DNA of 64,000 nt from positions 1 to 64,000 of the forward strand of contig NZ_AWFH01000063.1 of the NCBI RefSeq assembly GCF_000682715.1, given 5' to 3'. Each line of letters starts with the position of its first letter. The first letter of the stretch is position 1. Below are positions 17,938 to 26,379 of the stretch, piece by piece. Under the pieces are notes generated by a model, which was given only the letters and a program-made list of their open reading frames with translations, did not search any database and was not told where the DNA came from. The stretch is from Hyphomonas atlantica corrig. (GTDB taxonomy: Bacteria; Pseudomonadota; Alphaproteobacteria; Caulobacterales; Hyphomonadaceae). The translations under genes were made by a program, and so were the position numbers.

Positions 17938-18719
17938 TTCCTGTTCTTCTTGCCGCGTTTCCACTCTTTCCAGGCCTGCCATTCGGAGAAGGCGACAGGA
18001 TCAAGCATTTGGGCGTGCCCGCGCTTCATCTGGATGATCTTGTTTGCCCAGCTTGAAATTCTCCGATGGTCGTGGCTGGCAACGATCACGATCGGCGTCT
18101 GGTCCAAAATGGTTTCCATGCGTTGCGCGACTTTCCGGCGGAAGCGTTTGTCACCGGTGGAGACCCATTCATCCAGCAGCAGGATGTCGGGACGAAAGGC
18201 GCTCGCAATCGAGAAGAGAAGGCGCATCTTCATGCCCGAAGAATACGTCTTCACGGGCAGGTGGATGTAGTCGCCCAGCTCGGAAAAATCGACGATCTCA
18301 GGCACCAGTTCCCGGATCTCTTCCCGCCTCAGGCCATGAAGAATACCTTTGAGCTCGATGTTCTCGAGCCCGGTCGCCTCTTGGTTGACGCCGAGATTGA
18401 GGCTGAACATGGCCGAGACCTTCCCGTTCACCTCGATATGGCCGGCGGTGGGAGGATAGATGCCTCCCAGCACCCGGAGTGCCGTGGACTTGCCGGAACC
18501 GTTGGGGCCGAACAGGCCGATCCGGTCGCCCGGTTTGGCAACGAGGTTCAGACGGTCCAAGGCCAGGATCCCGGCGGGGCGATTGTCTTCGAGAATGATC
18601 TTGCCGCCGAGCTGGGTGCCACGCCGCTCGGTCTGCTTCTTCAATTTCATGCCATGACGCACATCCGACCCGACCATCGGAAAAACAACACTGACATTTT
18701 GGGCAACAATGGAGACCAT
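17910..18719 (-). CDS. Polysaccharide ABC exporter, ATP-binding subunit (KpsT/Wzt-like)
   Basis: ATPase of an ABC-2 exporter that moves finished capsule or O-antigen glycolipid across the inner membrane. In 269 residues it has Walker [10 protein letters not shown] (about 75), signature YSSGM, Walker B ILLLDEWVSTGD and switch His in SHD. The E-W-V-S-T-G-D wording is typical of the KpsT/Wzt/TagH group. The 3' end is a lysine-rich tail, and there is no extra carbohydrate-binding C-terminal domain as in Wzt. Its start lies five bases after the permease stop, so the pair is one operon. Confidence 0.92.
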   Translation of the reverse strand: MVSIVAQNVSVVFPMVGSDVRHGMKLKKQTERRGTQLGGKIILEDNRPAGILALDRLNLVAKPGDRIGLFGPNGSGKSTALRVLGGIYPPTAGHIEVNGKVSAMFSLNLGVNQEATGLENIELKGILHGLRREEIRELVPEIVDFSELGDYIHLPVKTYSSGMKMRLLFSIASAFRPDILLLDEWVSTGDKRFRRKVAQRMETILDQTPIVIVASHDHRRISSWANKIIQMKRGHAQMLDPVAFSEWQAWKEWKRGKKNRKKKKALQDS

Positions 18720-18724
18720 GAGGC

Positions 18725-19552
18725 TTACAACCAGAAAATGATCTTGCGCCGGGAGACGGCGAAGAAAACAAGGGAGAGCAGCAGCAGCGTACAGGTGCAG
18801 CCGAGCACGACAAGCCAGCTGAAATACGGAACGGTCCCGTCCAGTAATGGCTCGCGCAGGATCGCGATATAGTGAGAGAAAGGATTGACCACTGCCGCGA
18901 CGGCGCGGGGGCCAGTCTCAGGCGGAATCCAGAGCACAGGGGTCAGGAAGTAGGCGACCTGCATGATCGTTGCGGAAAAGTGCATCACGTCCCGATAACG
19001 TGCGCTGATCACGCCCAGTAACAGGCCGATGCACACGGTACAGACCGCATAGACCAAGAGGCAGGGCAGGAACCAGAGCAGCCCGCTCAGATAGTAGTGC
19101 CCGGACCAGGCGAAGATCCCGATGGCGGGAACGAGCGTAATGAAGAAGATGATGAAATTGTTCATCATCATCTGGAACACATAGATGGAGAGCGGCAAGG
19201 ATTCCGAACTGATCCAGGTCCGCGAACTCACAAATACCCCCGAGCTGCCCGTCACGGCGTTGGAAATCAGCCGGAAGATCAGATAGCCCATGGTGAGATA
19301 GACGGCGTAGTACGAGATGCTCTCGCCCATCATGGCGCCAAATACGAAGATTTTCGCGATCATGAACAGGGCGAAGGAGACGCCGATCCAGCTCATGCCG
19401 ATCCAGGTCCGCTTGTATCGCTGGCGCAGATAATGCCAGGCGAGCGCACTCCACATGCGCCACTTGGTCAGGCCACTGAAAATATCCTGAATAGCTTCCT
19501 GAAGAGAGCCTCTCTTCATTTGGGGCGTCTCTGTCACTGTCGATGTAGGCAT
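18725..19552 (-). CDS. Polysaccharide ABC exporter, permease (KpsM/Wzm-like)
   Basis: ABC-2 type inner-membrane permease of 276 residues with about six hydrophobic segments, partner of the adjacent KpsT-like ATPase. The segment RYKRTWIGMSWIGVSFALF near the N terminus and the WIPPETGPRAVAAVVNPFSHY loop near the C terminus are usual in KpsM/Wzm proteins. The frame is open to 19660, but the ATG at 19552 follows AGAGG by six bases and was chosen. An outer-membrane exporter (KpsD-like) and a periplasmic adaptor (KpsE-like) are not in this window. Confidence 0.9.
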   Translation of the reverse strand: MPTSTVTETPQMKRGSLQEAIQDIFSGLTKWRMWSALAWHYLRQRYKRTWIGMSWIGVSFALFMIAKIFVFGAMMGESISYYAVYLTMGYLIFRLISNAVTGSSGVFVSSRTWISSESLPLSIYVFQMMMNNFIIFFITLVPAIGIFAWSGHYYLSGLLWFLPCLLVYAVCTVCIGLLLGVISARYRDVMHFSATIMQVAYFLTPVLWIPPETGPRAVAAVVNPFSHYIAILREPLLDGTVPYFSWLVVLGCTCTLLLLSLVFFAVSRRKIIFWL

Positions 19553-19677
19553 CAAGAACCTCTGTTTCTCACCTCGTACCGAAGAGCCTTCCAGGGCATC
19601 AGGCAGATCCCCTGTCTGCCCTGTCCGAGGGACTCGCGGTAGTGCCACTTCGCAGGCCATGCTGTCCTAGTCGGAAC

Positions 19678-19726
19678 CCGATGATGTGCGCAAGCCCGAT
19701 GATGTATCGGGCTACAAATGCGCACA
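19678..19726. other. Nested stem-loop between glycosyltransferase and exporter
   Basis: Outer stem TGTGCGCA (19685-19692) with TGCGCACA (19719-19726) encloses inner stem AGCCCGAT (19693-19700) with ATCGGGCT (19706-19713). CCCGATGATGT occurs twice, 17 bases apart (19678-19688 and 19695-19705). It lies downstream of the glycosyltransferase and upstream of the permease on the minus strand. There is no T-run, so it may be a processing or stabilising structure rather than a terminator. Confidence 0.5.
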
Positions 19727-19745
19727 CCTTGAGAAAAACAGGCGA

Positions 19746-20756
19746 TCAGCGGTTCCTCAGGGGCCGGACATGGGCTTTACGCCGCGCCATACGGAAGGGG
19801 TTGAAGGCCATCGCTGCCATCATGCCGAAGAGGGGGCGCGTGCGCTTCCTGACCTTGAATTCCGGGGATTTTCTCATCTGCCAGCCCGTACGCAAGCCTT
19901 CACGGATACCGTCCTGCATGCCGGTATGCTGCAGGTTGCGTCGGTTGCGCCAATAGATGTAGCCAAGAATGGCGACATGACCGGGCAGGGTGAGGATCAG
20001 TAATGAGAGCGGTGTGTTCTTGAAGAAGGCCCAGGTGCGGTTTCGGTTGCCATGATAAGTGGTGAAATAACTGTCTGCCCCTGACGTGCCGGAGCCTTTG
20101 TGCGCAATCCGGGCGTCCGGAAGGAAAATACAGTCTTCCCCGGCCAGTTGCATTCGGTAGCCGAGGTCTACGTCCTCGCAATAACAGAAAAAGCGTTCAT
20201 CGTAGCCGCCATGCTCCATGAAGGTATCGCGCCGGAATATGGCGCTGGCCCCGCATGGACTGAAGCAGGTGCCTTCCCCGGGAAGCTCGGTTGCCGGACG
20301 CTCGAACCCCCCGCGCCACGGAATACCGAAGACAAGGAAAGCGTCGCCGGCCCCGTCAAGACGCTCGGGATCCTCCAGCATGAATTGAGCGCATGCGAAG
20401 ACATTGCAGGTGGGGTGGCGTTCCATGCCTGCAGTAATCGATTCCAGCCAACGCGGTTCGGCAACTGCGTCAGGGTTCAGCAGGCACATCCACTGGCCCC
20501 TCGCGGCCTTGATGGCGCGATTGTTTCCTGCGGCGAATCCAAGGTTCTCGTTTGACCGAATCAGTTCGAAAGAGGGCAGTTCGGACGTATCCAAGCCTTC
20601 CACAGACCCATCGGTGCTTGCGTTGTCCACGCAGATCACCTCGAAGTCACGAACGGTTTGATCTTTCAGCGAATCGAGCGCGGCCTGCAGATACGCTCCA
20701 CCGTTGTAGTTCACGATGATTATGCTGAATTTTGGGTCTGATTGGGGACTGGCCAT
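19746..20756 (-). CDS. Glycosyltransferase family 2
   Basis: Inverting GT-A glycosyltransferase, likely adding a sugar to the capsule repeat on the cytoplasmic face. The 336-residue product has FSIIIVNYNGGAYLQAAL, CVDNASTDGS (nucleotide-sugar pocket), LNPDAV (metal motif region) and FCYCEDVDLGYRMQLAG (catalytic-base ED motif). The C terminus has a hydrophobic stretch near LLILTLPGHVAILGYIYW, suggesting membrane association. The ATG at 20756 is used; a TTG at 20780 preceded by a GGGGGA ribosome-binding site is an alternative. Confidence 0.88.
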   Translation of the reverse strand: MASPQSDPKFSIIIVNYNGGAYLQAALDSLKDQTVRDFEVICVDNASTDGSVEGLDTSELPSFELIRSNENLGFAAGNNRAIKAARGQWMCLLNPDAVAEPRWLESITAGMERHPTCNVFACAQFMLEDPERLDGAGDAFLVFGIPWRGGFERPATELPGEGTCFSPCGASAIFRRDTFMEHGGYDERFFCYCEDVDLGYRMQLAGEDCIFLPDARIAHKGSGTSGADSYFTTYHGNRNRTWAFFKNTPLSLLILTLPGHVAILGYIYWRNRRNLQHTGMQDGIREGLRTGWQMRKSPEFKVRKRTRPLFGMMAAMAFNPFRMARRKAHVRPLRNR

Positions 20757-21059
20757 GCGTGTCAGAGTTTCCTCATGCAAGTTTACGTCCCCCTAACCCC
20801 GAGGGGCACCCATCTGGCCAAAAAGTTCAGATTGGCGTCCCTACAAGCGTAATGGCGTAGACCAGGTTGCAGCCTGTAGGCAATAGGGGCTGTCATCGTC
20901 AGCCGCTTGTCGTAGGCTGCCACATGGCAAACTGTCAGTGCGGTGGAATGATCAGGCCCTGCATGGAAGAATTTGTGCAAGGGGAGCGATGCAAATAAGA
21001 AGAGTTCCGCAGGAGGGTGATTCGGTATCGGTTGCGCCCAGGTTTTGAGTTGGTCTTTC
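20757..21059. promoter_or_regulatory. Divergent intergenic region, glycosyltransferase / Kps-like gene
   Basis: About 300 bases between divergently transcribed glycan genes; both promoters are presumably here. I saw no strong palindrome or conserved capsule anti-termination (JUMPstart/ops) sequence. Confidence 0.35.
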
Positions 21060-22952
21060 ATGCAAAAATACCGGACACTGCAGCGAACACTGGGTGATAT
21101 CGCCAGAGCAGTCGAGCTGCACCGTAGCCATGTATTCGACGCGGACCTGTACCGGCAGACCAATCCGGATGTGCCAGAGCCGGGGTTCGCCGCAACTCTC
21201 CAATTCTGCCGTCATGGACGGCTCGAGCAGCGGGTTTGGAACCAGCCCGCGCTGGGCCAATGGCTGATTCCGCATGTTCTGGACGGGTCAGCTCATGCAG
21301 CCGATGTCAGGTGCCTGATACACCAATTGGCAGGAATTTCCGAGGACGACCTGGCCGCAAGACGCCCAATCATTGAGGCATTCTGCGCGCGCCACGCCCT
21401 GAACTTTTCAGAGTATCAATTCCACGAGAGCTTGCACGCGCAGGACTACAAAACGGCATATGCATGCCTTGCCAACATGCCCATGACGCTCGCCTTTCTT
21501 CCCTATTACCGGTTTGCGCGGCGCCACATGAAAATGGACCAGCTTGGCAGTGCCTTTGCCTGTATCAGGGAGGCGCTGGGCAAGGGCGCCGACATGGGCA
21601 TCGAGCATCTCATCGCCGCGCGGGATATTGCAGCAGCGCTAGGTTACCCGGATACCGATAGGGTCGCGTTCCATCAATTATTGTTGAAGGCATTGGCCAA
21701 CTGGCCTGCGCCAAACAAGCAGGCCCGTTTCCGAGCGATGTGGCAAATGGGATTTCCGCTCATTCCGGGAGATACTGAGGCTGTCGCCGAAATACTTGCG
21801 GCCCTGCCAGAGGAATTGCGCGGTCTTCTCGATCCTGCAGATGTGCTGGTTCCGGAGAGTGTGCAGGGGTATGAGGCGATCTTGAACCTCGTCACACTGA
21901 ACGGCCTGAAACAAGACCAGCGGGCCATTCCTTGCGAAGGGAGCTTTTCGGACTGTGTCGTGGTGGAGGACGCGCTGCCGGCGACCTGCAGGTTGCGAGT
22001 TCTCGGGGAAGGATACTGGCGTCAGGCGGACCACGACCCGATACAGGAATCATTTCTCGATGCCTTCAAGGCGGCCAGCCGGCGCGCCGCGAATCAGGTC
22101 AGTTATTTCTATCCCGTCGCGGCAACCAACATCTTTGATGTCCGCCAGAGCGGTAGCCCGTCCATGCCGACGCTCAGCTATCATTCCATAGCCCTGAGGG
22201 AGCAGCGATTTCTCAATTTCAAGGAAAGCGCGCTGCCTGGATATTTCCGGTTCGACCGTTTGGGGTTTTCGGGCTGGGAGGAGCGCCATCCCCTGGCAAC
22301 AGGGGCTGATATCTCCAGTGAACGGATTGATGCCGCGTTCAAGGCATTGAGACATGAATATGTGGACAAGCGCGTTTCCAAATATGAGCAGCGCATGGTC
22401 GATGAGGACGCCTTGCCGGACAGATTCCTGCTCGCCGCCTTGCAGGTGCCTGACGATACGGTGATGAGTCTCGCCTCCATGGATATGGATGACTGGCTGG
22501 ATACGCTGGTCAGGGCGTGCGAGGCGGCCGGCACCAATCTTGTTATCAAGTCCCATCCCTTGGACAAATCCGCCACCACGCGCGCACGCGTGAGTCGCCT
22601 TCAGGATCGCGGCTCTCATGTCTTTGTGAGTCAGACCGCGATTCATCATTTGCTGGAGCGTGCAGAGGGGGTGGTGACCGTCAATTCAGGCGTGGGCGTC
22701 GAAGCCCTGTTGCATCTGAAGCCGGTGATCACAGTGGGGGCCAGCGACTATTCTGCCGTAGCGCATCAGGTCAGTTCCCGGTCGGAACTGATGTCTGCGG
22801 TCGAAAAGGTGACAAACGGCAAGCCCGATGCCGATTGGATCGGCCGGGTAAAACTCTTTCTCTATCAGTATTGCCATCAGCGCAGTTTCTCCCTGAGCCA
22901 TTTTCCCGACGCATTCGACGAATTGCTCGCATCGCTGATGCGGGGAGCGTAA
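21060..22952 (+). CDS. Capsule polysaccharide biosynthesis protein (KpsC/KpsS-like)
   Basis: The C-terminal 250 residues carry the capsule_synth signature. VIKSHPLDKS and GVVTVNSGVGVEALLHLKP are the phosphate/nucleotide-binding motifs shared by the retaining Kdo transferases KpsC and KpsS, which build the poly-Kdo linker on lyso-phosphatidylglycerol. The N-terminal 350 residues are helical and not recognised; they contain a stretch with DADLYRQTNPDVPEPG. The ATG at 21060 was taken; a TTG at 21045 is in frame. Product 630 residues. Together with kdsD, kdsA and the KpsM/T pair, this points to a group 2/3-like capsule. Confidence 0.75.
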   Translation: MQKYRTLQRTLGDIARAVELHRSHVFDADLYRQTNPDVPEPGFAATLQFCRHGRLEQRVWNQPALGQWLIPHVLDGSAHAADVRCLIHQLAGISEDDLAARRPIIEAFCARHALNFSEYQFHESLHAQDYKTAYACLANMPMTLAFLPYYRFARRHMKMDQLGSAFACIREALGKGADMGIEHLIAARDIAAALGYPDTDRVAFHQLLLKALANWPAPNKQARFRAMWQMGFPLIPGDTEAVAEILAALPEELRGLLDPADVLVPESVQGYEAILNLVTLNGLKQDQRAIPCEGSFSDCVVVEDALPATCRLRVLGEGYWRQADHDPIQESFLDAFKAASRRAANQVSYFYPVAATNIFDVRQSGSPSMPTLSYHSIALREQRFLNFKESALPGYFRFDRLGFSGWEERHPLATGADISSERIDAAFKALRHEYVDKRVSKYEQRMVDEDALPDRFLLAALQVPDDTVMSLASMDMDDWLDTLVRACEAAGTNLVIKSHPLDKSATTRARVSRLQDRGSHVFVSQTAIHHLLERAEGVVTVNSGVGVEALLHLKPVITVGASDYSAVAHQVSSRSELMSAVEKVTNGKPDADWIGRVKLFLYQYCHQRSFSLSHFPDAFDELLASLMRGA

Positions 22953-23082
22953 GGGGAGTATCCCCGGCGCGGCAGGTGTTCTTCGTGTTGAAGATACTCA
23001 GGGTCAGCAACCGAAAGATAGGTCCGGATCCGACGGCGCGGCCCCACCGCTAAGCTCACCCAGAACAGTTCCGGAGAGCTTC

Positions 23083-24039
23083 ATGATCGATTTTTCACCA
23101 AATCTCGGATTTCAATTCCTCCTGCCAGGACAAGCCCAGAAACACATCACTGTAAACGAGACACTCGCCGTGCTGGACAGTGTGGTTCACCTGTCTGTGG
23201 TGTCGGCAACAGAATTGGAGCCGCTGCCAGGTAACGAAGACGGTGATCGCCAGATTGTGCCCGATGGCGCGATCGGGGCGTTTGCTGGCCAGGACGGACA
23301 ACTCGCTTTGCGGGACTCTGGCAGTTGGCAGTTCCTCGCGCCCCGTGAAGGGTGGCGCGCCTGGATCGAAGACACTCAAAGTCTGCATGTGTTCAGTGCC
23401 GGGGCATGGCGGCCAGCCATGACAGAAAACATCAATCAGTTGGGCATCAATGCGGCGCCGGATGAAACGAACCGTCTTGCCGTGTCCTCCGAGGCAGCAT
23501 TGTTCACTCATGATGGGCATGACCATCGGTTGAAGATCAACCGGGCCACATCTGGCGATGCGGCATGCATACTGTTCCAGACCGATTTCATTGGTGGCGC
23601 AGAACTCGGCCTGTCAGGCGTGAACGGACTTTCCGTTCGGACCTCCCCGGACGGGACGAACTGGAAGACGCGGCTTGAGTGTCCGGAGGAGATTGCAGGC
23701 GTTCGGGTATCGGCCATGCATGGGGGGACGATCTCTCTGGACGAGGATACCAGCACCAATGTGCCGACGCCGGAAGTTTCGGGGATTTTCTTCCTGTGGA
23801 GCCACAGCCTCAGCTTTCCGAACCTGAATCACAGCGCCGTGTTTCTGTTCGATGTCGGTCCGTCCCTGTCGCTGGTGCCGATCTATCTGGGCAGCGGCGT
23901 GTCAAACTGTGATACCATAGCGCTGACCGGCACGACGGGCGACGCGAACCGTACAAGCATCTCAGTCCAGACGGATGAGATTCAGGTAGAAAGCCGCAGG
24001 TCAGGAGTGGCAACCTATCGCTACGCGTTCCTGGCCTGA
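23083..24039 (+). CDS. DUF2793 domain protein (GTA/phage head-fibre type)
   Basis: The N-terminal 110 residues match DUF2793: FSPNLGFQFLLPGQAQKHI, VNETLAVLDSVVHLSV, DGDRQIVPDGA and SWQFLAPREGWRAWI. DUF2793 is found in phage structural proteins and in GhsA, a head-spike protein of the Rhodobacter gene transfer agent that helps particles bind the capsule of recipient cells. The remaining 200 residues look beta-rich and fibre-like. There is no other phage or GTA gene in the window, and this gene sits alone between two Kps-type capsule genes. 318 residues. Role as a GTA spike or a glycan-binding surface protein is inference. Confidence 0.75.
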   Translation: MIDFSPNLGFQFLLPGQAQKHITVNETLAVLDSVVHLSVVSATELEPLPGNEDGDRQIVPDGAIGAFAGQDGQLALRDSGSWQFLAPREGWRAWIEDTQSLHVFSAGAWRPAMTENINQLGINAAPDETNRLAVSSEAALFTHDGHDHRLKINRATSGDAACILFQTDFIGGAELGLSGVNGLSVRTSPDGTNWKTRLECPEEIAGVRVSAMHGGTISLDEDTSTNVPTPEVSGIFFLWSHSLSFPNLNHSAVFLFDVGPSLSLVPIYLGSGVSNCDTIALTGTTGDANRTSISVQTDEIQVESRRSGVATYRYAFLA

Positions 24040-24074
24040 ATGGGCCTCTGATCGCGCAGGGACCAAGCGGGGAA

Positions 24075-26372
24075 CTAGCGCACACCCGCCACCCGGCCCA
24101 ATCCAATCAGCAACGGGTTCCTGAAGTTGCGGAACAATTCTTCCGGCGCTTCATTGTAGAGTTTCTTTTGATAGTCCGTGAACCGGCTTTCCAGCGGAAT
24201 ATAAGCCGCCTTTAATAGGGTGCGGGACAGGAAAGGCCGCTGGGCCAGAGGCCGTGAGCCGTTCAGCGCGGCCTCGGCAGCGGCCTGCGCGCGCGCCTTC
24301 TTGTCTGCGGGAAACATGTTGAGCGCCGCATATCCATAGCTGTGCTTGCTCGGCGGGCGGAGCGCCTTCTCCCAGACGTGGTCTTTTGCCTTTCCGGAAA
24401 TCACAGATCTGGAGACTTGGATCTTCTTGTATCCATGGGCCTGACGGTGGGCGAACTCGCGGATGTCATCTTTGGCGGTGAACCAGGAGTAGCGATGGAA
24501 AAGATACTTGCCGACCAAGTCTTCCACTTTGGGCATGTCTGGCGCCGAGACGCCCTCGGCGACCTTACGGACGGCATCCTCCAGAGAATCCGCAAAGTGG
24601 CCAATGCCTTCGAGATTATAGAATGCATTGCCGATGGAGATCAGCGGCTTGCCCTGACATGCTGACAAAAGCCCCACGCCGGAATTGTAAACGATTACCA
24701 TCTGACAGGCGTCGAGCAGGGAGTGGATATTGTCCTTGTTGTCCGCCAAGAGAATGTTTTCCATCTGGTAATTGTAGGTCCGCTTTGACAGCGGATGCGG
24801 CTTGACCACGAACAGGATATTCGGGTTGGCACGGGCGACGGCCGGGATGGAATCGACGAAATCGTCATATTGCTGACTGTTGCGGACGAACTTCGTCACA
24901 GCCATGTCATCATCGAGCTGCAAAGGAATAAACACCACAGGCCGGGTCATCTCTTTCAGGGCCTGATATTTTTGGTCGGTGAGTTCGCGCGGGGTGGCGC
25001 CTTCCAAAAGCAATTCGCCTTCACGTAGGAGATCAATATATGCCTGCGCGGATTTTCGTTCGCTATCCGAAAGCGTGATCTTGTCCAGCTCGGATTGCGA
25101 GAAGGACGGCGCAGTATAACTCACGTCCTCTGCATAATAGATGGTATTCGGCAGGGCGCCCCGCTCTACGACGATCGTCTCGATGCCAAGATCCTTGGCC
25201 ATCAGATAAGTCGTGTAGAAGTTCTGATGACTGCTCATGTAGGGATTGAAGACGGCCAGGGCGTCGACCTGTTTCTCCACAATCATCTCATTCATGAGTT
25301 TGATCGTGTCCAGATCATCGTCAAAGACAGGTATCAGTTCAAAACCATGCAGCCGAAGCGGAACGAAATACCCCCAATGGTCAGGCGTCTTGCAGATGCA
25401 CAGGGCTTTTTTTCTCTTTGGCAGCGTGTCTATTTTCAGGAGGTTGGCGTATTCCGTGAGATACTCCGCCGTGGCTTCCCGGAATTTTCCGCGCTTCCAG
25501 TCATTATGTGATCTCCAGTCACCCACCGTCTTGGTGGGGTGCCAAAGATGAAAGACCTTTAATCCGGCGCGCTCTGTGCGGGACGCGAAGTGCTGGTTGA
25601 GATCCCGGAACCCGCGATACGTGCGGTGCGTCCAGAAATCCGGCCTTTTAGGCCCATGACAATCTGTCAGGACGTCTGGCGGCATACTGAAGAAGGATGA
25701 GTAGATTCCTGCGCGTAGGAAGAATTCGAATTCCTCAGACCCATGCCCGCGGAAAATGGGGTGATATCCGCCAAGGACGGTAAAGTACTTCTTGGAGATC
25801 AGGAAAACGTTCGAGTACGGGGCAATGAACTCGACCTTCTCATCGAATGCGGAGTATTGAGATTCGAATCCGATCTTTTCGATACGCGCAGACATGCGGT
25901 CATTGGTGGGTTCGCCCTCGATCTTCCGGGTCTCGTCTTCCGTGACGTGGTATGCCGGAAAGTCGAGGATAACGTCGAACGCTGTATTCATGGAGGCCGC
26001 ATTAGCTGTCCGTGCCAGTTGGGCAAACATGTCACGGGTGCTGAAGAAATCGATATCCGTGAAGAATATGAAATCGGTGGTTACGAGCTGGCATGCGGCA
26101 TTCCGGGCCAGTGCTAGCGAAAAGACGTCATAGTCAGGCTCGTGCAGGTAGGCGAAGCCACATTCCGTGCAAACGGCCTCCACCTGTTTGCCGTAGTCTC
26201 CCTCGCTTCCGAAATCGATGATAAGGATTGGAGGACACGGGTCGTAATATCCCGCCAATTTCCGGAGCCGGTCGAGTACCCACGGATTGTTCTCGTGCAA
26301 GCGCACGCAAATGACCGCAGTCATGTCGTTCGGGGTGATCGCCTTTTCATCCGGTATTAACTGCGGGAACAT
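24075..26372 (-). CDS. Two-domain capsule glycosyltransferase: GT-A domain fused to Kps-like domain
   Basis: 765 residues. The N-terminal half (about 1-290) is a GT-A glycosyltransferase: VICVRLHENN start, FIFFTDIDFFSTRD with a DxD-type metal motif near 105, and LGGYHPIFRGHGSEEFEFFLRAG, which resembles polymerising hexosaminyl/glucuronyl transferases. The C-terminal half (about 330-650) has the capsule_synth motifs VVKPHPLSKRTYNYQ and MVIVYNSGVGLLSACQGKP, as in KpsC/KpsS. One polypeptide thus seems to join a repeat-unit transferase to a Kdo/retaining transferase fold. It is seven bases downstream of the sulfotransferase-methyltransferase gene, in one operon. Its acceptor and sugar are unknown. 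Confidence 0.78.
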   Translation of the reverse strand: MFPQLIPDEKAITPNDMTAVICVRLHENNPWVLDRLRKLAGYYDPCPPILIIDFGSEGDYGKQVEAVCTECGFAYLHEPDYDVFSLALARNAACQLVTTDFIFFTDIDFFSTRDMFAQLARTANAASMNTAFDVILDFPAYHVTEDETRKIEGEPTNDRMSARIEKIGFESQYSAFDEKVEFIAPYSNVFLISKKYFTVLGGYHPIFRGHGSEEFEFFLRAGIYSSFFSMPPDVLTDCHGPKRPDFWTHRTYRGFRDLNQHFASRTERAGLKVFHLWHPTKTVGDWRSHNDWKRGKFREATAEYLTEYANLLKIDTLPKRKKALCICKTPDHWGYFVPLRLHGFELIPVFDDDLDTIKLMNEMIVEKQVDALAVFNPYMSSHQNFYTTYLMAKDLGIETIVVERGALPNTIYYAEDVSYTAPSFSQSELDKITLSDSERKSAQAYIDLLREGELLLEGATPRELTDQKYQALKEMTRPVVFIPLQLDDDMAVTKFVRNSQQYDDFVDSIPAVARANPNILFVVKPHPLSKRTYNYQMENILLADNKDNIHSLLDACQMVIVYNSGVGLLSACQGKPLISIGNAFYNLEGIGHFADSLEDAVRKVAEGVSAPDMPKVEDLVGKYLFHRYSWFTAKDDIREFAHRQAHGYKKIQVSRSVISGKAKDHVWEKALRPPSKHSYGYAALNMFPADKKARAQAAAEAALNGSRPLAQRPFLSRTLLKAAYIPLESRFTDYQKKLYNEAPEELFRNFRNPLLIGLGRVAGVR

Positions 26373-26379
26373 GCTTCAC

